From: Bacteroidales bacterium
GTDB taxonomy: Bacteria > Bacteroidota > Bacteroidia > Bacteroidales > UBA932
NCBI GenBank assembly: GCA_017465225.1
Contig: JAFTWQ010000009.1
Span: 1-64,000, forward strand
DNA length: 64,000 nt
Reading direction: 5' to 3'
The position numbers and the translations under genes were made by a program. The notes under the pieces are model-generated. The model was not told the DNA's origin. It did no database searches and worked only from the letters and a program-made list of their open reading frames with translations. This document shows, in pieces, positions 44,341-54,719 of this stretch; position 1 is the first letter of the stretch; each line of letters starts with the position of its first letter.

Positions 44341-47300
44341 ATGAAAAGTAAACTATTTACTTGCTTGGCGATGCTCCTTCTGAGCTTCTCGCTGATGGCA
44401 CAGACCAGACAGGTCAGCGGTACAGTCGTTGACAATGTAGGTCCTGTGGCAGGTGCGAGCGTCATTGAGAAAGGTACCCAGAACGGTGCCGTTACAGATC
44501 TGGATGGAAAATGGACATTGTCAGTTCCTCAGGGAGCTACAATCGTCATCTCTTCCATCGGTTACAAGGATGTAGAGCTTCTCATAGGCAGCCAGAATGT
44601 CTACAATGCAACTCTGCAGGAAGACAGACAGCTTCTTGACGAAGTCGTAGTCGTAGGTTACGGTACGATGAAGAGAAGCGACCTTTCAGGTTCGTCTGTT
44701 TCGATGAACGAGGAGTCCCTCCGCGGATCAATCGTTTCATCACTCGACCAGACCCTCCAGGGCCGTGCAGCCGGTGTTACCGCTGTGCAGACTTCAGGAG
44801 CTCCTGGTTCATCATCATCAATCCGTGTCCGCGGACAGGCAACCATCAACGCCAACGCAGAACCTCTCTACGTCATTGACGGTGTGATCGTTCAGGGCGG
44901 CGGAAACTCAGGTGCTTCCTTCGGTCTGGGTGATGCACTCGGAAACGGTGCGGTTTCAACAATCTCACCTCTCTCAACCATCAACCCTGCCGACATCGTG
45001 AGCATGGAGATCCTCAAGGACGCTTCTGCAACAGCGATCTATGGTGCACAGGGCGCGAACGGTGTCATCCTCATCACAACCAAGCGTGGTAAGGCAGGTG
45101 AAGCCAAGTTCACTTATGACGGTATGTTCGCTGTTTCTCAGCAGAACAGACGCGTGGATATGATGAATCTTCGCGAATATGCAGAGTTCTACAATGAGAT
45201 GATCAGAATCGGTGAGGAATATGAAGCAAATCCATATTACGCGGATCCTTCGCTTCTTGGTGTGGGAACAAACTGGCAGGATGCGGTCTTCCAGACAGCG
45301 CTCCAGCATCAGCATCAGATTTCTGCATCAGGCGGTACTGAAAAGGTACAGTACTATGTGTCAGGATCTTATATGGATCAGGAAGGTACCATCATAGGTT
45401 CTAACTTCGAGCGTTTCAGCGTACGTACAAACCTCGACGCCCAGCTCAAGAAGTGGCTCAAATTAGGTGTGAACGTTACATTCTCTAACACTGTCGACGA
45501 TCTTAAGCTTGCAGACGGAGAGGCAGGTATAATCTTCACATCATTGACAGCGGTTCCTGATATTCCTATCTATGACGTTGACGGAAACTTCACAACAACA
45601 AGCCGTGAGGGTCTCGGTTCATTCACCAACCCTGTGGCTGTGGCAATGTCAAACGACATCATCCTCAAGCGTCAGAAACTCACAGGAAACATTTTCGCTG
45701 ATGTTACCCCTATAAAGAATCTTGTATGGCATACAGAACTCGGTTTCGATATCGGCAGCAGCAAGTCTGAGGTATTCAAGCCGAAGGTTACTATAGGACA
45801 GTGGCAACAGCCGGATAACTCTTCAAGCGTTCAGAAGAACTCGAATCTTTTCTGGCAGCTCAAGAACTACCTTACTTATTCGAATACCTGGGGAAAGCAT
45901 AATGTTTCCGCAATGGTCGGTCAGGAAATGTGGGAGTCAAGCTATGACTATATGTCATTGAACAATACAAGCCTTCCGCTCAATGACGTCCGCAACCCTA
46001 TGCTCGGAACAGGAGAAAAGACTCCTACCTATGGTTTCGGAAGTTCAGCCATGGCTTCATTCTTCACCCGTGAGACTTATAATTACGACAACAGATACTA
46101 TGCTACTTACACTTACCGTTACGATGGTTCGTCTAACTTCGGTCCGGACAACCGTTGGGCAGGTTTCCACTCGGCAGCAGTATCTTGGCGTTTCACCAAT
46201 GAGAAATGGATGAAGAATCTTGACTGGTGGAGCAACGGTAAGCTCCGTCTCGGTTGGGGACAGACAGGTAACTCGAACATCGGAGGTTATGCCTGGGGAT
46301 CATCCCTCAGCCAGATGAACTCATATCTCGGTATGGGATTCCGTCCTGCAAACTTCGCCAATACAGCAGTAAAGTGGGAGTCTCAGGAACAGTGGAATAT
46401 CGGTCTCGACCTCGGATTCATCCAGGACAGGATCAATCTTACAGTAGATATCTATCAGAAGGTGTCTAATGACATGCTCATGTCAATGCAGCTCCCTTCT
46501 TATATGGGAACCCAGGGTAATGGATCTTCAAAGCTTCAGGCTCCGAAGGGTAACTATGGTAGCATCGAGAACAAGGGTATGGAGATTACCCTCGATGTTC
46601 ATCCTTTCGTAGGTGATTTCCAGTGGGACAGCAACCTTCAGGTTTCGTTCAACCGCAACACCCTCAAGGCGCTCAGCGGAACGACTTCAGCAAGCATCAT
46701 CGGCTACGGACAGTGGAATGATGTGGTCTGCGTGTCTGAGGTAGGCAAGCCTCTGTATAACTTCTATGGTTATGAGGTTGAAGGTGTATACGAGTCTCTC
46801 GAAGATATCGAAAATTCACCAAGGCCGGCCAAATATCCGGTTGACGGAGTCTACAACCGTTCAAATACTGTATGGGTAGGTGACCTCAAGTATAAGGATA
46901 TTAATGTGGATGGAGTCATTGACGACAGGGACCGTACAGATATCGGAAGTCCGCTTCCTCTCTTCACTTTCGGCTGGAACAACACATTCCGCTACAAGGG
47001 ATTTGATCTCAATATCTTCCTCAATGGATCATATGGCAACAAGGTTCTCAACTACAGCCTTATGCATGGTCCGAGCGGCGGTCTTGCTTCAATGAATTCT
47101 CTTTGGGTGAACCAGAATGCAGGAGCCATTAAGGATAGGGCACAGCTCGTTCCTATCGATCCTGACAAGGATTATTCACAGGGAGTAGAGGTTAATGGAG
47201 TAACTGTATGGAACTGGTTCGATGACATTACAAACGTAAAGGTAGCCAATGCAGACACAAAGACACCTCGTCCGACTCGTGCCGATCCTAACGACAATGA

Positions 47301-47580
47301 CTATATGAGTTCACGTTATGTAGAGGATGGTTCATATCTCCGAATCAAGAACATAACTCTTGGTTATACCTTCCCTAAGAAGTGGATGAACAAGATCAAA
47401 TTCGACAATATCCGAGTGTACTGCAACATTCAGAACCTCTATACTTTCACAAAGTACTCAGGATACGATCCGGAGGTCGGAGCTTCTACGCAGGACGCAC
47501 AGGGATATGCATTTGGTGTGGATAACGGACGTTACCCTTCTCCTACAACATATTCATTCGGTGTCAGCCTTACATTCTAA
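44341..47580 (+). CDS. SusC-like TonB-dependent oligosaccharide transporter
   Basis: 1079-aa outer-membrane channel. Signal peptide (ending SLMAQ), carboxypeptidase-D-like domain (VSGTVVDNVGPVAGASVIEKGT), SusC signature LLDEVVVVGYGTMKRSDLSGS, plug domain (NPADIVSMEILKDASATAIYG) and a long beta-barrel ending SYG-type TTYSFGVSLTF. Pairs with the SusD protein 19 bp downstream to import mannan-derived oligosaccharides, powered by TonB. Substrate is inferred from the locus. Confidence 0.96.
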   Translation: MKSKLFTCLAMLLLSFSLMAQTRQVSGTVVDNVGPVAGASVIEKGTQNGAVTDLDGKWTLSVPQGATIVISSIGYKDVELLIGSQNVYNATLQEDRQLLDEVVVVGYGTMKRSDLSGSSVSMNEESLRGSIVSSLDQTLQGRAAGVTAVQTSGAPGSSSSIRVRGQATINANAEPLYVIDGVIVQGGGNSGASFGLGDALGNGAVSTISPLSTINPADIVSMEILKDASATAIYGAQGANGVILITTKRGKAGEAKFTYDGMFAVSQQNRRVDMMNLREYAEFYNEMIRIGEEYEANPYYADPSLLGVGTNWQDAVFQTALQHQHQISASGGTEKVQYYVSGSYMDQEGTIIGSNFERFSVRTNLDAQLKKWLKLGVNVTFSNTVDDLKLADGEAGIIFTSLTAVPDIPIYDVDGNFTTTSREGLGSFTNPVAVAMSNDIILKRQKLTGNIFADVTPIKNLVWHTELGFDIGSSKSEVFKPKVTIGQWQQPDNSSSVQKNSNLFWQLKNYLTYSNTWGKHNVSAMVGQEMWESSYDYMSLNNTSLPLNDVRNPMLGTGEKTPTYGFGSSAMASFFTRETYNYDNRYYATYTYRYDGSSNFGPDNRWAGFHSAAVSWRFTNEKWMKNLDWWSNGKLRLGWGQTGNSNIGGYAWGSSLSQMNSYLGMGFRPANFANTAVKWESQEQWNIGLDLGFIQDRINLTVDIYQKVSNDMLMSMQLPSYMGTQGNGSSKLQAPKGNYGSIENKGMEITLDVHPFVGDFQWDSNLQVSFNRNTLKALSGTTSASIIGYGQWNDVVCVSEVGKPLYNFYGYEVEGVYESLEDIENSPRPAKYPVDGVYNRSNTVWVGDLKYKDINVDGVIDDRDRTDIGSPLPLFTFGWNNTFRYKGFDLNIFLNGSYGNKVLNYSLMHGPSGGLASMNSLWVNQNAGAIKDRAQLVPIDPDKDYSQGVEVNGVTVWNWFDDITNVKVANADTKTPRPTRADPNDNDYMSSRYVEDGSYLRIKNITLGYTFPKKWMNKIKFDNIRVYCNIQNLYTFTKYSGYDPEVGASTQDAQGYAFGVDNGRYPSPTTYSFGVSLTF

Positions 47581-47599
47581 TCCCTAAAGAAAGAAGAAT

Positions 47600-49393
47600 A
47601 TGAAACTAAGAAATATAATTAAAGGTGCGTTGTTAGGAGTTCTCGCTCTGGGTACCGTCTCATGTGCCGACTTCCTTCACCGCCCTGTTGAGGATGGATA
47701 CAATACTTCCATTTTCTACAAGACTGATGAGCAGGTGGAGATGGGTATAAACTCCCTTTACAATTCTCCTTGGTATGATTTCCAGCGTGCCTTCATCAAG
47801 ATCGGTGAGGTGATGTCGGGAAATATGTATTGGGGAAGTTCTCCATATCTTACCTTCACAACAAATGGTTCAGATGAGGATCTGATGAACATGTCCTATT
47901 CTCTTTGGGCCGTGAATGCTCAGGCCAATACGATGATCAATAACATCGTGGCGTCTGAAGGACCTTCACAGGCTGCCAAGAACAAGGCTATAGGCGAGGC
48001 TCTCACCTGGAAAGCAATGGCTTATTTCTACATGGTAAGAACTTTCGGCGAAGTCCCAATCGTTCATGATAATAAGGAAACCCTCGATTCCGGCACTTAT
48101 AATGATCTTTATAAGGTGACCAGAGCAGGAGTTTATGAGTACATCATCATGACTCTTGAAAAGGCAATGGAACTTCTTCCTAAGCAGACATCAGGCTGGA
48201 ACGGCCGAATCGACTATTATGCTGCAGAAGGTCTCCTTGCCAAAGTATACCTTACCAAGGCTGGTGTTACCGGAACTTTGAATAATGATGATCTCAAGAA
48301 GGCTGCCGAGCTTGCTGAAGATGTCATCCTGAATTCAGGCCGAACCCTTACGCCTAAATATTCTGACATTTTCCGTATGAACCCTGAGCTTTACAACCAG
48401 ACTGGTGAGCATCTCCTTGCATGGATGTGGCAGGCAAAAGACGGTGTGTGGACAGCCCAGAACACTCTTCAGTCAGACCTTGGTCTCAAGGGATTCAGCG
48501 GTTTCGACGATATGTGGGGAGACTGGGGCGGTCCTTCTTATGACCTTGCCCTGGCTTTCGGCGCAGATCCTCTTGCCGATCCTAAGACACGCGAAGGAGA
48601 GAAAGACAGCCGCCGTAAGGCGACTCTTATGATGGCAGGTGACCATTATGAGTATTTCTGGACTGCAAAGGGCGGATTCGACCCTCTGTATTTCTTCTAT
48701 AGCGAAGATGCGGAATATGCAGAATGGGGAACAAACGCAGCATTCAACGGTCCTTGCGGCAGTCAGAATGTAAAGCATCTCTATGGAAACAAATTTGACC
48801 ACGCGGATGCAGTAGGATATGAGTCAAAGAGAATGGCTTATACTCTTCCTACTCCTCTTCTCCGTATTTCAGACGTATATCTCGTCTGTGCAGAGGCGAA
48901 TGTGCTTGCAGGCGATGCCGGAAAGGCTCTCACTTATACTAACGCAGTGCGTGAGCGCGCAGGTGCTGACGCTCTGACAGCAGTTACATTCGAAGACATT
49001 TGGAAAGAGCGTCGTCTCGAACTTGCTGGAGAAGGTGACCGTTGGTATGACTTCGTACGCAGATCATATTATGATATGCCTGCTGTGATTGCAGAACTCA
49101 AGGCTCAGCAGAGAAACGCTATCAGCGGTTATAATGATGTGGCCAAGAATTACTGGTACACAGGATGCGGTGGAACAATTGATACACCACCATCTGACCT
49201 TAAAGCATTCAATAAAGACAATGCAGTATGGGAACTTGGTGAATGCAAGTATGACACAACAGTGCCGCTTCCAAACATCAACGAGACAATCTTTACACTT
49301 CCTTTCCCAACAGAGGACGTAGTGTTCAACCCTCACCTGCTTGATCCTGCTCAGGAAGTGGATGTGCGTGCTACATATGTTTATAATTTTTAA
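47600..49393 (+). CDS. SusD-like surface glycan-binding lipoprotein
   Basis: 597 aa, RagB/SusD family, lid of the SusC channel. Lipobox Cys at residue 22 (LGTVSC). Then the family opening DFLHRPVEDGYNTSIFYKTDEQVEMGINSLYNS, a TPR-containing helical region (ALTWKAMAYFYMVRTFGEVPIV) and the C-terminal RRLELAGEGDRWYDFVRRSYY with a typical ending. Directly follows susC in the operon. Confidence 0.95.
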   Translation: MKLRNIIKGALLGVLALGTVSCADFLHRPVEDGYNTSIFYKTDEQVEMGINSLYNSPWYDFQRAFIKIGEVMSGNMYWGSSPYLTFTTNGSDEDLMNMSYSLWAVNAQANTMINNIVASEGPSQAAKNKAIGEALTWKAMAYFYMVRTFGEVPIVHDNKETLDSGTYNDLYKVTRAGVYEYIIMTLEKAMELLPKQTSGWNGRIDYYAAEGLLAKVYLTKAGVTGTLNNDDLKKAAELAEDVILNSGRTLTPKYSDIFRMNPELYNQTGEHLLAWMWQAKDGVWTAQNTLQSDLGLKGFSGFDDMWGDWGGPSYDLALAFGADPLADPKTREGEKDSRRKATLMMAGDHYEYFWTAKGGFDPLYFFYSEDAEYAEWGTNAAFNGPCGSQNVKHLYGNKFDHADAVGYESKRMAYTLPTPLLRISDVYLVCAEANVLAGDAGKALTYTNAVRERAGADALTAVTFEDIWKERRLELAGEGDRWYDFVRRSYYDMPAVIAELKAQQRNAISGYNDVAKNYWYTGCGGTIDTPPSDLKAFNKDNAVWELGECKYDTTVPLPNINETIFTLPFPTEDVVFNPHLLDPAQEVDVRATYVYNF

Positions 49394-49405
49394 TGACAAG
49401 AATAT

Positions 49406-50737
49406 ATGAAACGATATATTAAAAGCATAATGCTGTTTGCGGCAGCTGCACTGGGCTTCGCTTCATGCGAGGATTACCCTGATGCATTCGTGCTTGCGGA
49501 TGGAGTGCCTTCTGTTGATTATGTAAGGTACGCAGACCGTGAGGTGCTTATAGAGCAGGCATATATGGGAGAGATCGTATGCTTTGTCGGTGAGAATCTC
49601 TGCAGCGTGCGTGAACTCTACTTCAATGAACATCCTGCAGTTCTCAATACAAGTTACATGACTGCCAATACCCTTATTGCAGCCGTTCCGGGCAAAATCC
49701 CACAGGTCAAGACAGACAAGGTATATATGATCACTAAGAACAAGGATACAGTGACTGTAGACTTCAAGGTCATGATGCCTGCTCCTCAGATCAAATCTAT
49801 GTCTTGCGAGTTCCAGAAGCCTGGTACAGACGTTACCGTATATGGTAACTACTTTGCCGAGCCTATGACCCTGACATTTGAGGATGGTGCCGGAGTTGAG
49901 GTGACTTCATTCAAGAGTGTTTCAATGACTGAGGCTACTTTCACCATTCCTGCTGAAGCAAAACCTGGTAGGATCAAGATCGAGACTGAGTCAGGTCTGG
50001 CACGTTCTCCGTTCTCATATATGGATGCAAGCGGCTTGCTGTTTGACTTCGATGATGACGGTGATGCTGCTTTGGCAACAAATGCGTCTAACTGCTGGCA
50101 TGCACGTGAAATCAAGACAGATGACACTGCAATTGATGGCAACTATCTCCAGTTGGGTGACGGAAGTACGATGCTTAACGCTACTGCTGACTGGAACGAT
50201 GCTCTATATGCATTCGAGTATTGGTGCGGTACATGGGATACTCCTCAGAACATCACGTCCGGTGCTGGTATCGCATTGTTCAATCTTGTAGATTTCTCTG
50301 ACTATGCGAATATGGCTCTGAAGTTCGAGATGTGCATCCCTGCATCAAATCCTTGGATGGCGGGAGCAATGCAGATTGCCTTCCAGCCGGTAAGCCAGGT
50401 GACAGTTTCCGGAAATCCTATTGAAGGATTCGATGCTGTTGCAGGTGCAAATGCAAGTGCATTCAACGGAAATGATGGCCTTGGAGATTGGGGACGTGCA
50501 ATGTATCGTCCATGGGCAGCTACAGGCTCTTATGACACAGGTGGAAAGTGGGTGACAGTAACTGTTCCTGTTTCGGAATTCACATTCAACAAAGATGGTA
50601 ACGGAGCAACAAAGCAGCTGTCTTCAGAATACGACTTCGCCAGCTTGACAATGTTTGTCGTTGGTGGTGGCGTTGCAGGTAAGGAGTGTGCTCCTGTCAT
50701 CAAGATCGACAACATCCGTGCGGTTCCTGTTAAATAA
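49406..50737 (+). CDS. Surface glycan-binding lipoprotein A (IPT/TIG type)
   Basis: 443 aa. Lipobox Cys at residue 21 (LGFASC). N-terminal IPT/TIG-like immunoglobulin folds (VDYVRYADREVLIEQAYMGEIVCFVGENL; PQIKSMSCEFQKPGTDVTVYGNYF). A C-terminal domain with WHAREIKTDD, a run of aromatic residues (FEYWCGTWDTPQN) and DFSDYANMALKFEMCIP has the layout of Bacteroidetes glycan-binding surface proteins. It lies right after susD, the usual place for an SGBP. It should capture mannan at the cell surface. Confidence 0.85.
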   Translation: MKRYIKSIMLFAAAALGFASCEDYPDAFVLADGVPSVDYVRYADREVLIEQAYMGEIVCFVGENLCSVRELYFNEHPAVLNTSYMTANTLIAAVPGKIPQVKTDKVYMITKNKDTVTVDFKVMMPAPQIKSMSCEFQKPGTDVTVYGNYFAEPMTLTFEDGAGVEVTSFKSVSMTEATFTIPAEAKPGRIKIETESGLARSPFSYMDASGLLFDFDDDGDAALATNASNCWHAREIKTDDTAIDGNYLQLGDGSTMLNATADWNDALYAFEYWCGTWDTPQNITSGAGIALFNLVDFSDYANMALKFEMCIPASNPWMAGAMQIAFQPVSQVTVSGNPIEGFDAVAGANASAFNGNDGLGDWGRAMYRPWAATGSYDTGGKWVTVTVPVSEFTFNKDGNGATKQLSSEYDFASLTMFVVGGGVAGKECAPVIKIDNIRAVPVK

Positions 50738-50742
50738 TTTAA

Positions 50743-53145
50743 ATGGAAACAATGATGAAAAAGATATTTAAACTTGCGGCACTGTTTGCCATTTCAAGTC
50801 TTGTCGGACTGACGGCATGTACAGAGGAGCTGTCTACTGACCAGTTCTCTGACGATGCAGTGGTATTGAGTGCATTTGCTCCGAATCCTGTGGTTCGTGG
50901 AGCAGAGCTTCGCATTATGGGAAGTAATCTTGACAGGATTGTCGAGGTGCAGATTCCTGGCGCAGAGCCAATCACTGAAATCGAAGTGGTATCTGCCGGC
51001 AGAGTCAGTGAGATCAGGGTTGTCACACCTAAGGCCGGTGCTGAGGATGCTTCAGTAGCAGGACCACTTGTGATTATAGATGCTTCAGGTAACACATACA
51101 AGAGTAAGTCAGATCTTTCATTTACAGAAGGTATCGTCTTGGAATCATTCTCTCCGGCAACAGCAATGCCTGGTGACGAGATCACTGTAAAGGGAGACTA
51201 TCTCTACAATGTGCAGCAGATTGTTCTCAACAATGGTGTATATGTGACAGGCGATCAGATCACAGCAAAGAGCCGTCGTGAACTCAAGTTCATCGTGCCT
51301 TCAAATGCTGTTACAGGTCCTGTGACTATCGGTGATGTTGACGAGAACAACAATCCTGACGGTCTCATCCCTAACAACATTCCTTCAGAAGAAGTCCTTA
51401 CTATCGGTGATCCTACAGTAAAGGCAGCTGACAGAGGTATGCTCAAGGCTGGTGCTGAGATTACAATTCAGGGTTCATATCTTGATATGATCCAGAAGGC
51501 TGCTTTCAGAGTTGGAGAATCTGACACTCAGGTTGATTTCGCTCTTGCTGAGGATAACAAGTCAGTGAAGGTCATTCTTCCTGCAACCGTGGCTGAGGGA
51601 GAGGTTGTCCTCACTTCATATGCAGGCAAGGAGTTCAAGGCCGGTGCCTACACTACTGTTATCCCTACTGAGGTTGCAATCGCTGCCGAGACCCGCTACA
51701 AGGCTGGTCTGAACGCTGTGGTTACAGGAAAGGACCTTGACCTCGTTACAGGTGCCACTCTTGCCGGTACTGCTCTTGAGTTCGCTTACGCTGACGACAA
51801 GATCACATTCGCCATCCCTGCAGCTGCAGTGGACGGAACTGTTGTCCTCACCCTTGCAAACGGCAAGACCGTCGAGACTGCAGCAATCGAGCTTGTGAAG
51901 CCTGTGGTCAGCGCAATTTCTCCGCTGGAACTTTATGCAGGAGATGAGCCTGTGGTTGTTACCGGTGAGGATCTCGATCTCGTGGTTTCTGCTACTCTCG
52001 GTGGCAGGGCAGCGGAAATCGAGGTTGCTGCAGACGGAAAGAGCATCAATGTTGTTACGACAGTATCATCTGTTTCCGGTAAGGTAACTCTTGCTCTTGC
52101 AAACGGTATCGTTATAGAGCCGGCTGACGAAATCAAGGTTAATTATCATTCTCTCGTGATTGTGAACGAGATGCCTGCAATGCAGCATATCGGACAGGAA
52201 GTTGTCCTCAAGGGTTCTAACTTCAGCCTCGTTGAGAACATCTTTATCGGTGATGAGAAGGTAACTCAGTACAGCCTCCGCACAGATGAAGAGGTGCGTT
52301 TCCTTATGCCTTGGATGAAGGTGGGCATGTATAATGTTCAATTCAATCTCTTCAGCGGTGATGTAGAGACATTGGCTACTCAGATCGAGGTAGGTCTCGA
52401 ACTTGATATCAAGACTATCTGGGAAGGTGAAGTTGCTCTCAACTGGAGTGGTATGCAGGATCTTGCATGGGGCGGTTATGACTGGTCGACTGTCAAGCCA
52501 GGTACAGTCCTTACAGCGTACTTCACACTTGCTGAAGCTGACTACTGGCAGGTTCGTTTCGGAAACGGTAGTTGGGGATCACTCCCAACCGGTATTGAAA
52601 TAGCAGGCGGCGAGGGAAACATCCCTATGACAGCAGGCGCTACATATTATGCTATCAAGCTGACTGCTGCTGATATCGATATGCTCGTTAATCAGGGCGG
52701 TCTCGTGATGACAGGTGCAAACTACACCCTCACCAAGCTGACCCTCACCTCTGAGATTTCTCAGGAGGTTACTCTTTGGGAAGGTGAGGTGATTTCTGAT
52801 GGCTGGTCAGGTCAGGGCTTGCTATCCGATGCCGGCCTAGAGCTTCAGGAGGCAGGAGCCACTGCAGGTCAGATTGTTTACTTCTATATCGAACCTCTTG
52901 TAGCTGATTGGCAGCTCAAGATAGTTGAAGGCCATTGGGGCCCAACATATCTGGCAGTCTGCGCTTCAGCAGAAAATACGGGAGACGGTGAATTTACACC
53001 ATATGATCTTGCAGCTAACGGTGGTAAGGTCGCTCTTACTCTAACTCAGGAAATGCTTGATACAGCCCTTACTCAGCAGTGGTGGGGTAACACTTTCCTC
53101 ATCCAGGGAAACAATGTAAAATGTACAAAGATTACACTCCTGTAA
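50743..53145 (+). CDS. Surface glycan-binding lipoprotein B with IPT repeats and two C-terminal carbohydrate-binding-like modules
   Basis: 800 aa (ATG 50755 is an alternative start). Lipobox Cys at residue 26. At least four IPT/TIG-like domains form a stalk; the middle ones are clear repeats (VVTGKDLDLVTGATLAGTAL and VVTGEDLDLVVSATLGGRAA). Two tandem C-terminal modules each open with a WEGEV motif and close with a TKLTL/TKITL strand (about residues 560-670 and 675-800). They are rich in exposed-type Trp/Tyr (YWQVRFGNGSWGS; DWQLKIVEGHWGPTY). Probably a long-reach binder for mannan. Encoded 5 bp after SGBP-A. Confidence 0.83.
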   Translation: METMMKKIFKLAALFAISSLVGLTACTEELSTDQFSDDAVVLSAFAPNPVVRGAELRIMGSNLDRIVEVQIPGAEPITEIEVVSAGRVSEIRVVTPKAGAEDASVAGPLVIIDASGNTYKSKSDLSFTEGIVLESFSPATAMPGDEITVKGDYLYNVQQIVLNNGVYVTGDQITAKSRRELKFIVPSNAVTGPVTIGDVDENNNPDGLIPNNIPSEEVLTIGDPTVKAADRGMLKAGAEITIQGSYLDMIQKAAFRVGESDTQVDFALAEDNKSVKVILPATVAEGEVVLTSYAGKEFKAGAYTTVIPTEVAIAAETRYKAGLNAVVTGKDLDLVTGATLAGTALEFAYADDKITFAIPAAAVDGTVVLTLANGKTVETAAIELVKPVVSAISPLELYAGDEPVVVTGEDLDLVVSATLGGRAAEIEVAADGKSINVVTTVSSVSGKVTLALANGIVIEPADEIKVNYHSLVIVNEMPAMQHIGQEVVLKGSNFSLVENIFIGDEKVTQYSLRTDEEVRFLMPWMKVGMYNVQFNLFSGDVETLATQIEVGLELDIKTIWEGEVALNWSGMQDLAWGGYDWSTVKPGTVLTAYFTLAEADYWQVRFGNGSWGSLPTGIEIAGGEGNIPMTAGATYYAIKLTAADIDMLVNQGGLVMTGANYTLTKLTLTSEISQEVTLWEGEVISDGWSGQGLLSDAGLELQEAGATAGQIVYFYIEPLVADWQLKIVEGHWGPTYLAVCASAENTGDGEFTPYDLAANGGKVALTLTQEMLDTALTQQWWGNTFLIQGNNVKCTKITLL

Positions 53146-53157
53146 TCCCTATATTTT

Positions 53158-53185
53158 CCCAGGGAGGCCTGACCGCCTCCTTGGG
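53158..53185 (+). terminator. Hairpin between surface-binding genes and enzyme genes
   Basis: CCCAGGGAGGC pairs with GCCTCCTTGGG with one mismatch. No U-tract follows, so it may be a weak terminator or an mRNA-stabilising 3' end that separates susC/D/SGBP from the enzymes. Confidence 0.55.
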
Positions 53186-53231
53186 ATCCAAATAAATCAA
53201 AAACTTCGCGCTAACTATAAAGACTGAAGGT

Positions 53232-54716
53232 ATGATTAAAAGAGTTTTTTGGGTTTTATTAGCTATTGTCTTGCTTATGGCAGGATGTCAGGAAAAGGAG
53301 GATGAACCTGCACAGACGGTGGCAGGGCCGAAACTCGTTGCCTGCGAGCCGGCAGACGGAACGCAGGGCCTGACCGGAAGCAATCTTACGGTCAAGATGA
53401 CATTCGACCAGAACATCAAATGCCCTTCTGACAAGAAGGCCTTGATTTCGATAGATGGAGCAGCGTCGATTGACAATGTCAATGCCTATATGGCGGACCT
53501 TACCATAAAGGTAACCGGTCTTGAAGATGGAGAGTCTTATATCCTGACCGTTCCGGCTGGAGCCGTGCAGGGGTATCGTCCGAATCAGGAAGGTTCCGAA
53601 GAAGTTAAGTTCACATTCTCCATGAAGAAGGTTGAGCCATATGTGCCTTCCGACCTGAATCCGGTCAAGACCCTCGTCAATCCTAAGGCTTCCAAGGAGG
53701 CTCAGAATGTATACAACTTCCTGCTGGAGCAGAGCGGAAAGAAGACCCTTTCTGGAGTGCAGTCAAGCCATTCGCACAAGAATGACTTCATAGATGCAGT
53801 CTATAAGCATACAGGCAAACATCCGGCACTTGCTGGCTATGACTTTCTCTTCCTTCAGTTCTCACCTACCCCTGACAACTGGAGTTGGGTGCAGAACTAC
53901 AATGACATTTCGGCACCGAAGGAACAGTGGGCGGCCAATGGTCTTGTGAACTATATGTGGCATTGGAATGTTCCGAACAGCAAGGCTGACTGGGACAATG
54001 GTGTCAACAATTACAATTTCGACGGGTATAATTTCTATTGCGACAAGACTTCATTCGACATCAGGGAGGCTGTAAAGGAAGGAACATGGCAGCATGACTT
54101 CATCATGAAGGATATTGAGGAGGTTGCAGGTTATCTGCAGCTTCTTGAGAATGAGAATATCCCTGTGATCTGGCGTCCTCTCCATGAGGCTGCAGGAAAC
54201 TATGACCTTTACGGGCCGAACGGAGCGTGGTTCTGGTGGGGAAGGCATGGAGCCGAGCCTTGCAAGCAGCTCTGGAGGCTTCTCTATGACCAGCTGGTCA
54301 ATGTATATGGCCTGGACAACCTCATCTGGGTGTGGACCGTGGATGTGACCAGAGGTGCCGAGGACCAGTATCTTGACTGGTATCCAGGTGACGAATATGT
54401 GGATATTCTCGGAGTGGACATATACGAGACAAATACAGATGCGAAGACCCGTCAGTATCAGGCTATGGTAGACCTTACAAAGGGAAAGAAGCTTGTGACA
54501 GTCAGCGAGTGCGGAAATATTCCTGATCCTGCCAAGTGTATGGATGCCGGCAACAAGTGGTCTTGGTTCATGGTATGGTGCAATGCGGATTCTAACGGAA
54601 ACATCGTCCTGACCCCATCTGACGGTAACTTTAACCTCAATACAGGCGAGTATTGGAAGCAGGTCATGTCCAGTCCATATGTAATCAACCGCGAATCAAT
54701 GCCTTCACTCAAATAG
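53232..54716 (+). CDS. Glycoside hydrolase family 26 beta-mannanase with N-terminal Ig-like domain
   Basis: 494-aa lipoprotein (lipobox Cys 17, LMAGC). A Big_5/SbsA-type Ig-like domain covers about residues 33-135. The GH26 barrel from about 150 has acid/base Glu 319 in WRPLHEAAG, the AWFWWG aromatic patch, LIWVWTVD, GVDIYE and nucleophile Glu 426 in VSECGN. Endo-1,4-beta-mannanase or mannobiohydrolase by family. The lipid anchor suggests surface or periplasmic location. Start of the enzyme block of the operon. Confidence 0.93.
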   Translation: MIKRVFWVLLAIVLLMAGCQEKEDEPAQTVAGPKLVACEPADGTQGLTGSNLTVKMTFDQNIKCPSDKKALISIDGAASIDNVNAYMADLTIKVTGLEDGESYILTVPAGAVQGYRPNQEGSEEVKFTFSMKKVEPYVPSDLNPVKTLVNPKASKEAQNVYNFLLEQSGKKTLSGVQSSHSHKNDFIDAVYKHTGKHPALAGYDFLFLQFSPTPDNWSWVQNYNDISAPKEQWAANGLVNYMWHWNVPNSKADWDNGVNNYNFDGYNFYCDKTSFDIREAVKEGTWQHDFIMKDIEEVAGYLQLLENENIPVIWRPLHEAAGNYDLYGPNGAWFWWGRHGAEPCKQLWRLLYDQLVNVYGLDNLIWVWTVDVTRGAEDQYLDWYPGDEYVDILGVDIYETNTDAKTRQYQAMVDLTKGKKLVTVSECGNIPDPAKCMDAGNKWSWFMVWCNADSNGNIVLTPSDGNFNLNTGEYWKQVMSSPYVINRESMPSLK

Positions 54717-54719
54717 ACT

